NCBI GenBank assembly: GCA_001887945.1
Contig: LDOQ01000005.1
Coordinates: forward strand, 85,203 to 149,202
DNA from: Spraguea lophii
Taxonomy: Eukaryota > Microsporidia > Spragueidae
Direction: 5' to 3'
DNA: 64,000 nucleotides
The position numbers and the translations under genes are program-made. Shown piece after piece: positions 19,591 through 30,584 of the stretch. The notes under the pieces are model-generated. The model did no database searches. It was not told the origin of the DNA and was given only the letters and a program-made list of their open reading frames with translations. The first letter of the stretch is position 1. Every line of letters starts with the position of its first letter.

Positions 19591-20925
19591 TTATATATCA
19601 TAAGATATAGATAATCCTAATTCTATATTATTTTTATCTATATTACTACATAACAATAATTTAATTCCATCAGATAATTTATTTTCTATATTCATTACAA
19701 GATTAAAAGATATAAAATAATAAAATATATTCTTAATAGCAGTAGAAGTGATAGTAGTAATATTATTAGTAATATCAGTATTAGCAATAGTATTACCATC
19801 TAAATATTTATTGTTATCTAAATTTAAATCCAAATCCTTATTACCATCTAAATTTAAATCATTATTATTGTATAACATAATCTTTATATTAGAATATATT
19901 GTATTATATTTAAATATAATACCTCTATTACTACTATCTATTAATAATTCTATAAAATTATTTATCTTTTTATAAAATATAAAAGATAGAGTAGATAATT
20001 TAACTATAAGATAATTATCTATCTTATAATTATTTTTATAAGGAATAATATTATCTATTTTTATAGATGGTAATATAATAAGATTATAAAATATATTCTT
20101 TATATGTTTTACAGTATATTTTATAGTATTGATTATATTGTGTTTGATATTAGTATTGGTATTATGTTTATTATTGGTATTATCTTCGTTATAATTTATA
20201 CCACTATCTATATTATCACCTATACTATCATCATACTTATTATCACCTATACTATCATCTATATTATTATTATAAAATTTATATACCTCTATACCTATAA
20301 ATATATTTTTATAATTAAATATCTTATTTATATTTATTATAGGATTATTATTTATAAATATTTTATATGTGGTAGTATTATCTATGTATTCTAATGTTTT
20401 ATTTATTATAAATTTATTCTTAGTAATATGATTGTTAGTGGTAGTATGGTTAGTATTATTAGTATTAGTATTAATATCATCACATTGATTATTATATCTA
20501 TTATTACTTTCTATAGATATATTATATCTTAATTGTTTATTATCATCTATTATATAATTTATATATGTATTAATAAAATTATTATTATATTGTAACTGTG
20601 TAAATATATTTTTATAAATATATGATATATTCAAAGATTTACATGTATTTAATAATACATTAGTAGTAAGTATATTATTAATATTATTAATATTACTATT
20701 GTTAGTAGTTATATTACTATTATTACTATTGTTGTTATTGTTAATATCTTTATTACACTCATTATCTCTATCATTATAACTATTATCATTATTATGTATA
20801 TTGGTATTGAGATTAGTAGATATACTAAGATTATTATAATTTTTATTTATATCTGAATGTAATCCTTTGAATATTGATGGATATATGATTGTATAAGAAT
20901 TAAATATATTATCAAAGTTAGACAT
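19591..20925 (-). CDS. TOM40: Tom40-like mitosomal outer-membrane translocase
   Basis: The 444-residue protein is swollen by Asn-rich inserts. The N-terminus, FDNIFNSYTIIYPSIFKGL followed by HSDINKNYNNLSIST (~4-37), matches the Tom40 pattern of a helix, an F-x-G-h-x-x-D-x-N-K motif and then the first beta strand. The rest alternates short amphipathic strands, and the protein ends with NIELGLSISYDI, a good beta-signal (polar-x-Gly-x-x-hydrophobic-x-hydrophobic) as used by outer-membrane beta barrels. Tom40 forms the preprotein-import pore, here in the mitosome. accc lies 3-6 nt before the ATG. Another porin-fold protein is the main alternative. Confidence 0.65.
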   Translation of the reverse strand: MSNFDNIFNSYTIIYPSIFKGLHSDINKNYNNLSISTNLNTNIHNNDNSYNDRDNECNKDINNNNNSNNSNITTNNSNINNINNILTTNVLLNTCKSLNISYIYKNIFTQLQYNNNFINTYINYIIDDNKQLRYNISIESNNRYNNQCDDINTNTNNTNHTTTNNHITKNKFIINKTLEYIDNTTTYKIFINNNPIININKIFNYKNIFIGIEVYKFYNNNIDDSIGDNKYDDSIGDNIDSGINYNEDNTNNKHNTNTNIKHNIINTIKYTVKHIKNIFYNLIILPSIKIDNIIPYKNNYKIDNYLIVKLSTLSFIFYKKINNFIELLIDSSNRGIIFKYNTIYSNIKIMLYNNNDLNLDGNKDLDLNLDNNKYLDGNTIANTDITNNITTITSTAIKNIFYYFISFNLVMNIENKLSDGIKLLLCSNIDKNNIELGLSISYDI

Positions 20926-21540
20926 AAAGGGTGATAGGTTAGGTTAAAAATATTATTATTTGATTTATAATATTATTATTTGATTTATAGTTTATAAGTA
21001 TGTATTTATAGTTTATTGGTTATAAGAATATATTTTTAATTATTTATTTAAGTGTTTCTTTTAGTTACATTTAATTATAATGTTTAATTATATATATTTA
21101 TTGTATTATAATTATAATTTAAAATATCATAATAACTGTAAATATAATATTCTTATATTTAGTATTTTTTAGAAGGACAAACATTAATTTCATAAATATA
21201 ATATTATTTTATCAAATTATTATTACATATATAACAATAATAATGTATTTATTTTAAAAGATATTTTATTTGTAATATTATTTTTATATTAGAATTGAGA
21301 GCTAAGAGAAATAATATAATTAAAATAGTTTATAACACTTTATAATAAATAATAATACTTACATAACATAACACGTATAACACGTATATATTACTTACAT
21401 AATACTTATAACATTTATAATACGTATATATCAAATAAAAACCTATTATTCTTACTAAAATATTTATTTTTATTAATTAGCTGATATTCTCATCTTATAA
21501 GCATTGTACTCTAACCCACTTAACCCTTTATTTAATATTT
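20926..21540. other. A+T-rich intergenic region
   Basis: Simple repeats such as 'tattattatttgattta' (twice near 20950-20985) and 'acataacac/cgtataac' phrases (21360-21430) are visible. I see no gene. Confidence 0.45.
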
Positions 21541-23703
21541 TTATATCAATTTTTCTTTCTCTTTTAAAAACCTTACCCACTCTTCTCTCAAACTTCTATA
21601 ATCTTTCTTTAAATTTTTAATATCTGCTATATCCAAACACTTCTCCACCAAACTATTATAATTCTGATTTATACTTTCTACCGTATAATCTACCTCATTC
21701 TCTAATACATTCTCAGACACACACTCTAATATATTCTCTGATGTACTGTACCATTGTGGATATCCTCTAAATATTATATTCATAATACCATCACATCCAC
21801 ACTTCCATCTAAGTCTTCCATTCAAATCATACATTTGTATTAAATTATTAGAATACGATATATAATATATAGCACCCAATCTACTATGCTTACTATGAAA
21901 TTCCGAAGAAAATAATATCCCATTGCAATTAATATGTTTATTTCTTCTTATAATTTTATCTTTCAAATATAACACAACATCATCATTTTCATAATCATAA
22001 ACAATATAATATCCATCTGACGTAATATCAAATATTTCACTATTTGTATTTTTTTCTGTCAAATTAATAAATACATCATCATTAAGCACTTCTTCCATTA
22101 ATACATTTTTTATAGTATTTATCCTAATATATCTCTTATTGATTTTTTCATATAAAAATAATTTACTTTCTCCACCATAAATAAATCCATTGTCATAAAA
22201 TTTTATACTCTCCATTTCTCCTACAGCAATAACACTGATATTTAACATTGTATTATTATTCATATTATCTATTATTTCTACAACCTGTATAAAATTCTTA
22301 TTCATATTACCACTCTTCCTTTTTATATAGAAATATAATATATTATTGTAAATATACAATCTTATCTTATCACCTTCTATCTTTAATGTTTGTGTATGTT
22401 TATTTCTTTCATTTTCAACTATTAATCTATTGTTATCTAAATATTTATAATTGTATTTGTTATCATTTATCTCTATATTACCCATAGCTAATACATGATC
22501 CATTGGTAGTATATTCGTAATTATATTGGTAGATATGTTTGTATTATCATTTATAATTATGTTTGTGGTTTTATTTGTATTGTCATTTGTAGTTTTATTT
22601 ATACTATCATTTATACTATTATCATTTATACCATCACTCATATCATTCTCTTCTACTCTATCACTTATATTATTACTCATAGTATTATATTCTATTTTAT
22701 AATATTTATTATTTTCTACATAATATTTATCTATTATATCTCCATTACCTTCTAGAATATATAATATTTTATTTTTATGATAATTATACATAAGAATATA
22801 ATCTTTACTTATTTTTCTATTAGAAGATATATTCTCTTCTATAGAAATATTTTTTATAGAATATTTTATTATAATACATTCTTCATTCTTAGAAAAATAA
22901 TAACTATTCACTATTATATCAGATGATATAGTATTAGTATTTGATTTAGTATTATTTGGTATAGTATTGTCTATATTACTGTTATCTATATTATCTGATA
23001 TAATACTATCACTTAATTTATTATCATTCTTATTATCTATATAATTCATATTACCATTACCTATATCACTTAATCTGTTATTATATGTATTGATGATATA
23101 ATGAATATCTAATATATTATATATTTTATTATTTTTATAAATTATTATAAGATTACTATCTTTTAAAAATCTTATATTTTGTAATGCTGATTCTTTCATA
23201 GTAAAAGCTAAATATCTTCCACTGTTACTTTTTATTAAATTTCTAGCTGTATTATATGTATGACAAATATTATTATTTTGATATACTGCTATTCTATTAT
23301 TACATTGTACTATTATTTGTTCTGTAGGTTTAAACCATGTATTATCATTTTCTACCTCTGATAAAATATTATTCTCAGTAATATTATCTATGTTTTTAGT
23401 ATCTGTATTATTAATATCATCTATACTTTTATTATCACTCTTATTATCACTATTCTTAATATCACCTATATCATTTGTATTAATATTTTTTAAAATTAAA
23501 TATTTTATATCTTTGCTTACGATCTCTGTTAATTTACTTTCTGCTATATTTGTTGTATATATTAATAATTTATTATTTTTGAATATATGTGGATCTGATG
23601 GAAAATGTACCAATATCTTTAAAAGCATATTTTGAAGAATGGGTGTGTTTTGTTCATTAGATGTATCATAATAAAATAATATGCACTGTGAAATAATGGA
23701 CAT
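21541..23703 (-). CDS. PRT1: eIF3b (Prt1)-like beta-propeller protein
   Basis: The 720-residue protein consists of short strand-rich repeats with Asn/Asp-rich inserts (~78-112, ~215-255, ~345-395). The C-terminal third fits eIF3b best. A last-blade segment with QMYDLNGRLRWKCGCDGI is followed by NIIFRGYPQW, where eIF3b has its W-x-G-R-L ... W-R-P-R-P pattern. The protein then ends with a charged helix, KKDYRSLREEWVRFLKEKEK, as in the eIF3b tail that binds other eIF3 subunits. eIF3b scaffolds translation initiation on the 40S. I see no clear N-terminal RRM, which would make this a shortened form. eIF2A or another propeller is the alternative. tccc lies 6-9 nt before the ATG. Confidence 0.55.
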   Translation of the reverse strand: MSIISQCILFYYDTSNEQNTPILQNMLLKILVHFPSDPHIFKNNKLLIYTTNIAESKLTEIVSKDIKYLILKNINTNDIGDIKNSDNKSDNKSIDDINNTDTKNIDNITENNILSEVENDNTWFKPTEQIIVQCNNRIAVYQNNNICHTYNTARNLIKSNSGRYLAFTMKESALQNIRFLKDSNLIIIYKNNKIYNILDIHYIINTYNNRLSDIGNGNMNYIDNKNDNKLSDSIISDNIDNSNIDNTIPNNTKSNTNTISSDIIVNSYYFSKNEECIIIKYSIKNISIEENISSNRKISKDYILMYNYHKNKILYILEGNGDIIDKYYVENNKYYKIEYNTMSNNISDRVEENDMSDGINDNSINDSINKTTNDNTNKTTNIIINDNTNISTNIITNILPMDHVLAMGNIEINDNKYNYKYLDNNRLIVENERNKHTQTLKIEGDKIRLYIYNNILYFYIKRKSGNMNKNFIQVVEIIDNMNNNTMLNISVIAVGEMESIKFYDNGFIYGGESKLFLYEKINKRYIRINTIKNVLMEEVLNDDVFINLTEKNTNSEIFDITSDGYYIVYDYENDDVVLYLKDKIIRRNKHINCNGILFSSEFHSKHSRLGAIYYISYSNNLIQMYDLNGRLRWKCGCDGIMNIIFRGYPQWYSTSENILECVSENVLENEVDYTVESINQNYNSLVEKCLDIADIKNLKKDYRSLREEWVRFLKEKEKLI

Positions 23704-24387
23704 GTTTATGGGATAAAAATATTTTTAAAAATAAAAAAATGTTTTATAATTTTAAAACACAATAAGGTTTTAAATTATAATTATATAATAATACGTGGGT
23801 AATATTATAAGACTACTATGATGATAAGATAATATTATGGTGATATTATAATAATGAAAGGATTTCATATTTTTTTATAGAAATAAAATATATTTAATTT
23901 TTAATAGATATATATTTAAATATATTTATTTATGAAGAGATTAAATGTTTCGTTAAAGATGATAAAATAGTAATTGTATCATATGCACTTATAATGTTCT
24001 GAAACATAAGCTAGAATGATATTAATATATATTGTAGTTAAATTAGTTAATACAAATTTAAATGTGTTTTAGGAATCAAAGAATCATATACTGCTGTAGA
24101 TCATTGATAAATAAAAGTTTCTTAAAAAATAAATATATAATATTTAAATTGTAAAATATTAATATTATACTTTTTCTTAGATTGAAAATAAAAATAAAAT
24201 AAATAAAATAATATTAAAAAAAATATTATTGTTATAATTAACATATTTTATTTTATACAGATTATTAACAATTAATAATGATAATGAATATATTATATAT
24301 TACATTCATTATATCTCTCAATATAAAATATATTACATTGATTAATGTTAATATTTTATTTTATTTTTTAAACTATACCCCAATTTT
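23704..24387. other. Divergent intergenic region with repeat fragment
   Basis: This lies between the divergently transcribed eIF3b-like and BMS1 genes. It contains a partial family A repeat (23950-24125). A run of C (24378-24381) precedes BMS1. Nothing else is seen. Confidence 0.5.
23950..24125 (-). repeat. Dispersed repeat family A, copy 4 (partial)
   Basis: The reverse complement starts with gaaacttttatttat and then has tttgattcctaaaacacatttaaatttgtattaa. This parallels tttggttcagaaagcatatttaaatttatactaa in the copy at 63411-63790. The end of the fragment is not sharp. Confidence 0.45.
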
Positions 24388-26766
24388 ATGAAACATCCAC
24401 TAATCACGATCTTCGGCCCACCACAATCTGGTAAAAGTTCTCTACTGTCTGCAATTGTAAAACAAAATATAAAAACTGAATATGCTATTTCGTGTTTGTT
24501 CAATAATTTTAAATTTACTATCAATGCTATAAAAAGTTATGATAATCAATATATGTTATATCAAATGATCGATAGTAGTAAGATATCTGATATACATATA
24601 CTTACTATTGATGGTAATATAGGTGTAGAGGTGGATACATTGGAGTATATATCTTTAATACAAGCACATTCTAATACAAATATTGTTGTAGTGATAACAA
24701 AAAGTGATAAAAGAAGGAAGGAGATAAAAGAGGTCGTTGAGAAATATGTGGGAAAGGTTAAGATATTTGTTTATATAAAGAAAATACATTCAAGAGAAAT
24801 GGAAAATGGGGATAGGTGTGAGAATTATTCAAAATATAGTAATTCAATAAGTAATTTGATGAGATATTTAAGTAATGTGAAAATCATAGAGACTAGTTTA
24901 AATAGAATACCGCATATTATGGTGGATAGGATAATAGATAATAAAGTATATGGGTATTTGAGAGGTGGTGTCGTTCAGAAAGAACAATCTGTTGTTGTTA
25001 GTAATAATGTAAAATCTTCATATAATATTTTTAAAACAAAAATACAGAGAATAAAAGATCCTTTGGAGAAGAGTAGGAAAAAATTGGAGAATAAGTATAA
25101 AGTTTATATTCCTGGTGGTGATGTAGATGATGGAATATATATTCCTATTAAAAAAAAAGAAGTGAGTGAAAAAAATAATTATGAAGAGAATTTACATAGT
25201 GTCGTAGAACAAATGAAGAAGAAAATCGAAGAGGAGGAAAAAAATAAAGAATTGAAAATAGAAAAAAAGAATAAGGAGTTATTTTTATTCGATAATGTGG
25301 CGTTTAAGAATGAAAAAAAAATTTATGAAGAACAAGAAGAAATCGTGGAAGAAAAGAAGGAAGATGTAAAAGAAGAGATTGAAGATAAAATAGAAATGGA
25401 AGATAATTTTGATGTTTTAAAAGAAAAGATGAAAATGAAGATAAAAAATATAAAATATTCTGATAGTGAAGAAGAATATTCTGATAAAGAAAATAGTAAT
25501 GAAGAGAATGATATTGAAGAAAGTGAAAAAGAATGTTCTGATATAGAAAATAATAACGAAGAAAATAATACAGAAGAAAAGAAAAAAGAAATTAATAATA
25601 ATTTTTACAAACCAGGAGAATACTTGGAAATAGAAATATCAGAATGGTTGAAACATTCTAAATTTTTATTTCTATTCTTCGTTAACGAATCCAATACAAA
25701 AGATAAAGAAAAAAATAAACCTGTTTTACTCAGTGGTAAAATTACTAAGCATAAATTTTACAAAGGTTACGTAGAAAGTAATGATGCATATATTGTATCT
25801 TTAGGTTTATACAAATATCAGACTACTCCTCTTTTTTATAATTATGATGGTGTAAGAAATAGAGTTGTAAAAATATTACCGGAATTAGATTATGTTGGAA
25901 TATCTCTTTACGCTCCTCTTGTAGATCCATCTACACCATTATCTCTTATCAGACCAAATTCTTCGTTTAAAATCTGTGCATACGGTAGTATAAATGGAAG
26001 TTCTGTAAAACTTCAAAAACCATTACGATTAATAGGAAGCGTATTTAAAATTCATCATAATTCTGCAGAAATAAATAATATGTTTTCTTCTGATATAGAG
26101 GTTATAAGAGCTAGAAATGTTAAAATCCAAACAGCTAGTGGTATTAGAGGAATTATAAAAAATCCAGTAGGTAAGGGTGGTGCGTTTAGAGCAACATTTG
26201 AAGGACCAGTGACTAAAAGTGATATAATAATATTAAAAACATACGTAGAAAATAAACCATATGATATTTATAAAGAAGTAACAGATAAAATATTACGAAG
26301 TAGAAAAGAGATATTTGAAATTCAAGATAAATATAAATCACACGAAGAACAGAATGAAAATGAAGATGATAATATAATATACAATAAAAATAATACAACA
26401 AATAATAAAATAGATACAGATAATAAGACAGATATAGATAATAAGACAAATATAAATGATATAAAAATAAAACCTAAGAAAGAATATAAAAATAAAATAT
26501 TAATGAAATACGATAAAAAGATAGAAATCTTAGAAAAGAAGTTAACCTTAGATAAAAGAAAAATAGAAAAAGAAAGATTATTACCTTCTTTTTTAGATGA
26601 AGATAATAATACCACAGAAATAAATACCGTAGAAAATAATTTATTAACAAATAATAGAATAAATAAAATTACAACAGAAAAATCCTATGAAAAAATAAAA
26701 AAGAAAGGAATAATAAAAACAATAAAAAATAAAAAACATAAATCAAAGAAGAAATATAAAATTTAG
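24388..26766 (+). CDS. BMS1: Ribosome biogenesis GTPase Bms1
   Basis: The 792-residue protein has an N-terminal GTPase domain with P-loop GPPQSGKSS (10-18), the DGNIGVEVDTLEYI segment typical of Bms1, and TKSDK as the base-recognition motif. A domain-2 barrel and then an acidic, Glu/Asp-rich linker (~290-400) follow. The C-terminal Bms1/Tsr1 domain carries the diagnostic block GIRGIIKNPVGKGGAFRATF followed by EGPVTKSDIIIL. Bms1 drives early 40S assembly and U3 processing in the nucleolus and partners Rcl1. The basic C-terminal tail (KKHKSKKKYK) looks like a nucleolar signal. accccaatttt stands directly before the ATG. It is shorter than yeast Bms1 (~1180), mostly in the linker. Confidence 0.95.
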   Translation: MKHPLITIFGPPQSGKSSLLSAIVKQNIKTEYAISCLFNNFKFTINAIKSYDNQYMLYQMIDSSKISDIHILTIDGNIGVEVDTLEYISLIQAHSNTNIVVVITKSDKRRKEIKEVVEKYVGKVKIFVYIKKIHSREMENGDRCENYSKYSNSISNLMRYLSNVKIIETSLNRIPHIMVDRIIDNKVYGYLRGGVVQKEQSVVVSNNVKSSYNIFKTKIQRIKDPLEKSRKKLENKYKVYIPGGDVDDGIYIPIKKKEVSEKNNYEENLHSVVEQMKKKIEEEEKNKELKIEKKNKELFLFDNVAFKNEKKIYEEQEEIVEEKKEDVKEEIEDKIEMEDNFDVLKEKMKMKIKNIKYSDSEEEYSDKENSNEENDIEESEKECSDIENNNEENNTEEKKKEINNNFYKPGEYLEIEISEWLKHSKFLFLFFVNESNTKDKEKNKPVLLSGKITKHKFYKGYVESNDAYIVSLGLYKYQTTPLFYNYDGVRNRVVKILPELDYVGISLYAPLVDPSTPLSLIRPNSSFKICAYGSINGSSVKLQKPLRLIGSVFKIHHNSAEINNMFSSDIEVIRARNVKIQTASGIRGIIKNPVGKGGAFRATFEGPVTKSDIIILKTYVENKPYDIYKEVTDKILRSRKEIFEIQDKYKSHEEQNENEDDNIIYNKNNTTNNKIDTDNKTDIDNKTNINDIKIKPKKEYKNKILMKYDKKIEILEKKLTLDKRKIEKERLLPSFLDEDNNTTEINTVENNLLTNNRINKITTEKSYEKIKKKGIIKTIKNKKHKSKKKYKI

Positions 26767-26802
26767 AATACTTGATATTTTATTATTAATAAAAACTATT
26801 TT

Positions 26803-29778
26803 TTAATATAAAATAGTTTTGCACTGTATACCATACCCTTCCTTTGCCTCTCTTTCTATTTCCTTGCTTTTTTCTTTATATTCTTCTTTAACCCATTTTA
26901 ATAATAATTCTTTTGTCTTAGGATGATTATTTTTATTAATAGTTTCTCTGATAAAATAAAATATATCATTTTTATTAAATCCATAATTATTTAATATTCT
27001 TATTATATTGGTAATCTCTTCATTGTCTGATGTAGGATTAAATTTAAAAGTATATTCATCTTCTGTTTGTGTTGTTGATTCTTCGTAATGGCTATTAATA
27101 ATTCTATTGTTTTCAGAAGGTTCTACTGTATTTCTATTATAATGATCAATTTTTTCTAAAAGAATGTTTCCAATGATATTAAGATTTTTAGATACTCCTG
27201 TGAGACGTAGTCTCATTAACTTATTAACAGATTCAGAATATGTGGTGTTAAGATATTCTTTCCAGAGATCTTTTATGGTTCTTTGGTTGTTGTAATTAGA
27301 AATATCTAAAAGTTGGAGGGATAGGTCTGTATATTTAAGAGGAAGGGTGTAATTGTTAAAAAGTTCGTTGGGATCGGATGTAATAATTTTTTGATTGGTT
27401 CTTTTTTCTATTTCTTGAATTACCTTGACTATGGTTAATTGAAGATTCATTTCTTTATTGCTATTGATTAATGATCCTATTTCTAATAATTCTATTTTTT
27501 TAGTTGTAGGTATATTTTTATTCACCAGAGAAATTATCGAATTTATTCCTTTATCTATTTTTTTATTATGGAGGTAATATTTATAAAGAAGTTCTAACTC
27601 ATCAATATTTTTACTGGTATCGAATTTCTCTCTCAGGAATTGTTCTAAGAATGGTGAATTTAAATTTATAATATTAAATTCTTCTGGATTATTGGTAGTA
27701 CAGCATATACAATCGTAGGTATATTCTTTTTCTTCCATTCTTTTCAATACAACTTCAAAAACACAGAAATGAAATCTTTCTCTGTCATCTGCCAATGCTT
27801 TTTTTAAAGATCCTGGACATTTCAATGCACCATTTAATAATTCTACACCTTCTCTTAACCCACCAAATATATTTCGTATTATCATAACACTACCTTTATA
27901 AAATCTTAATTTATTAAATTCATCCACTACTTTAACCAAAGATAAAACTTCTTCATTATCACTTCTCTTATTTTCCGTATAAACTATTTTTCTCTTTGAA
28001 AATATTTTATCTTCAACAAAATCTTCCCTAGAAATTTGTATCTGCATAAAATTATCCAATGCATTTTCTAAATCCTCAATATTTGCTTTCTTCAAAAAAG
28101 CCATCCCTTTTTGATAATAAATTTCATTCAATGGAAAGAATGAAGAACATTTTACTTTTATCTTTCTTAAAACATTTTCTAATGTTGATATATTTATTAT
28201 TTTCTCAAAGCTACTCTTTTTATATAAAGCACATTCACCTTCTATTAAATCTTTTAAACATACTCCATCATTAATTGAAGGATCTATTTCATAAACTATT
28301 TTTAAATAATTTATACTCTCTATTATACAACTTATTAATTTTCTAAGTGTTGTAACTTCTTTATTGTCATATATATTACTATAATTATTTTTATAATATT
28401 CATTAAACCTATTATTCAATACTTTCCTTATAATTCTATTTTTCATAATATTTTTTATTCTACTGATAACAATATCTCCTTTCTCAAAGAATTTTTCATC
28501 GATTCTATTTTCATACATATTTTTAGTTATTCTGTATAAATACGTGTATATGGCTTCTATATAATTATCCTTATTAAATATATGATCTAATTTTGTTACA
28601 TCTTCTCCATCACCAGCTAAAAATAAATAATTTATAAAAGCTTCTTTTTCTCCATATCCTCGTAATATTTTATATGAATCCTCTACTTTTGAATATAACA
28701 AGAATCTAGGTCCCTGTAAAATTTCATAGGATAACATTCTATTCTCTGATATTATAAATATTTTATTTTTTCTTATAGTGATATTTATAAAATTACTACT
28801 GGTTAGTAATTGATAATTCTCTAATGGAATATTTTTATAGTGATTAACCTTTTGTTCTTCATTAAGATTTATGATATTTATATTATAAAGTTTATGATCT
28901 TTTTGAGAGACTGTAACTAATACTTCTTTTTCGAATTCACTAAATACCACATTTTGTTCTATTGGTGGTTTTCTATTAAATAAAAATTTATTATCATAAT
29001 AATCTCTTCTACCATTGTTATGCAGAATATAAAAGAAACCATTTTCCAATATCTTAACTTTCATAGCAGTATTTTCCACTTCTATCTCTTTTAAAAGTTT
29101 ATGATTATTATAAATTCTTATTTTATCACTGAGAACCAGTAAAAGTTTGTTTTCCAAAGAAATAGATTTTACCGCAGATCTCACTTTGTTAAAAAACAAC
29201 GGTAATAAAATATTTAAGAATGTATATTCTATATCTATCCTATGAGGACTACTAAAAAATCCATTTTTGTATATTATCTCTTCCACTCTTCCATCTTCAT
29301 ATCCAATATATATTTTATTATCATTATTCTCGACTGCAGTAACCTTACCTTCTATATCAACCTTTATCTCACTTTCAACAACATCTCCATCATCATTTAT
29401 CCCATAAAAATATATTACATTTTCTGTTATAACAATAAATATATTTTTTATTTCCTTTTTTATATTTTCTATATTAACTTCCATTACCTTTATTACATTA
29501 GAAGTAAAATCTGTCAATCTTTCTATTCTATTAGTAATATAATTATATATATAAACTATATTATTCTTAACAATAGCTATATAATTATCTATTATTGTAT
29601 AAACACTATTAGAATCATGTATTATAGAACATACCTTCAAAGGATGTGTTCTATCAGATATAAGACGTATAAGATTTGTATTTGAATAGGATATACTACT
29701 AGAAGTATATAGATACTTATAAGGAAGCTTATTCTCCTGTTCCAACTTAGAAATCTCTCCAAAGAATTTATATTTCAT
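26803..29778 (-). CDS. NUP170: Nuclear pore scaffold protein Nup155/Nup170
   Basis: The 991-residue protein has an N-terminal beta-propeller (~40-400) and a C-terminal alpha-solenoid (~410-990), the Nup155/Nup170 architecture. The most telling segment is at ~150-200: NKIYIGYEDGRVEEIIYKNG, then a Phe-Phe-Ser turn, then a block beginning LLPLFFN. It matches the Nup155 sequence where the propeller reads 'G(K/Y)DG-x-(L/V)-x-E-(I/V)-x-Y' followed by a pair of aromatic residues. It is an inner-ring component of the nuclear pore complex. The gene is convergent with BMS1 (36 bp between stops). ccc lies 3-5 nt before the ATG. It is shorter than yeast Nup170 (~1500 residues) because the solenoid is reduced. 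There are few Asn-rich inserts. Confidence 0.8.
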   Translation of the reverse strand: MKYKFFGEISKLEQENKLPYKYLYTSSSISYSNTNLIRLISDRTHPLKVCSIIHDSNSVYTIIDNYIAIVKNNIVYIYNYITNRIERLTDFTSNVIKVMEVNIENIKKEIKNIFIVITENVIYFYGINDDGDVVESEIKVDIEGKVTAVENNDNKIYIGYEDGRVEEIIYKNGFFSSPHRIDIEYTFLNILLPLFFNKVRSAVKSISLENKLLLVLSDKIRIYNNHKLLKEIEVENTAMKVKILENGFFYILHNNGRRDYYDNKFLFNRKPPIEQNVVFSEFEKEVLVTVSQKDHKLYNINIINLNEEQKVNHYKNIPLENYQLLTSSNFINITIRKNKIFIISENRMLSYEILQGPRFLLYSKVEDSYKILRGYGEKEAFINYLFLAGDGEDVTKLDHIFNKDNYIEAIYTYLYRITKNMYENRIDEKFFEKGDIVISRIKNIMKNRIIRKVLNNRFNEYYKNNYSNIYDNKEVTTLRKLISCIIESINYLKIVYEIDPSINDGVCLKDLIEGECALYKKSSFEKIINISTLENVLRKIKVKCSSFFPLNEIYYQKGMAFLKKANIEDLENALDNFMQIQISREDFVEDKIFSKRKIVYTENKRSDNEEVLSLVKVVDEFNKLRFYKGSVMIIRNIFGGLREGVELLNGALKCPGSLKKALADDRERFHFCVFEVVLKRMEEKEYTYDCICCTTNNPEEFNIINLNSPFLEQFLREKFDTSKNIDELELLYKYYLHNKKIDKGINSIISLVNKNIPTTKKIELLEIGSLINSNKEMNLQLTIVKVIQEIEKRTNQKIITSDPNELFNNYTLPLKYTDLSLQLLDISNYNNQRTIKDLWKEYLNTTYSESVNKLMRLRLTGVSKNLNIIGNILLEKIDHYNRNTVEPSENNRIINSHYEESTTQTEDEYTFKFNPTSDNEEITNIIRILNNYGFNKNDIFYFIRETINKNNHPKTKELLLKWVKEEYKEKSKEIEREAKEGYGIQCKTILY

Positions 29779-29978
29779 TAGGGCATAAATAATAAAAAAT
29801 ATAAAAAATAAGGGAAGAATATTCTTTAACTTCTTTTAAATTTTGAAATAAAATGTTAACCATAGCAATAATTATAATATAATTATGTATATATTATATA
29901 TTATTATGGTTATAATAATCAAAGTAATGTATTTATGATATAATTATATTATAATATAATTATGTATATGTTATATAC

Positions 29979-30170
29979 AGCTTTGAGATACAGAAAATGA
30001 TATAAACATCGATAAAATTTATTTATATGTTTATATACATTATAAATTTATAATTAATCAATTATAAATTTTAATATCATAATTTTTATCCTTATGATAT
30101 TCACCATTTGCAATGTATTTCTCCTTTTGAAATTAGTATGTTTAACACCAGTAATGATGATTATAAATAT
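29979..30170 (+). repeat. Dispersed repeat family B, copy 1
   Basis: It aligns by eye with 42391-42590 in the same orientation. Shared landmarks in order are agctttgRgata, aYatcRa-aaaattat, taYat-ttaRaaatttataattaaYcaattRtaRatt, YtaatatcataattttY, and catttKc-atRtattt-ct. It is an unclassified dispersed repeat, non-coding in its present form. Confidence 0.6.
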
Positions 30171-30261
30171 CTGATACTATTTTTTATTTGATAATCAAAG
30201 TATCTCATTTATTTATATTATACAGTTATATTTTAATTGTTAATAAATAATATTTATATTA

Positions 30262-30510
30262 CATTTCCATTCGTTTTATGGTAATATTAATATTATTATA
30301 AATTATATTTTAAAGTTGATAAAATTTATTTCTATTCTTTTTATTATAACATTAAATTCTTATTAAAATTATATTTTTTATTACAGTTAAATAAGTTGTA
30401 TTGTAATTATAATAAATTACATTTCTATTCCTTTATTATAACATTAAAATTTATATTACATTTCCATTCTTTTTATTATAACATTAAATTTATATTTTTT
30501 ATTAAAATTA
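30262..30510. repeat. Short repeats with tttctattc-tttattataacatt motif
   Basis: The phrase 'acatttYYattcYtttattataacattaaa' or close variants occurs about four times (near 30262, 30329, 30420 and 30456). The spacing is irregular. Confidence 0.6.
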
Positions 30511-30584
30511 ATTATGCATAATTATTTAATAATATTAATTGTTTATGCATAATACTATATATACGTAACATATATATTTTTTTT

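Larger units (their letters stand above)
29779..30584. other. Intergenic region with repeats
   Basis: It holds a copy of repeat family B (29979-30170) and a set of short tandem-like repeats (30262-30510). I see no gene before the Ctr-like frame. Confidence 0.5.
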
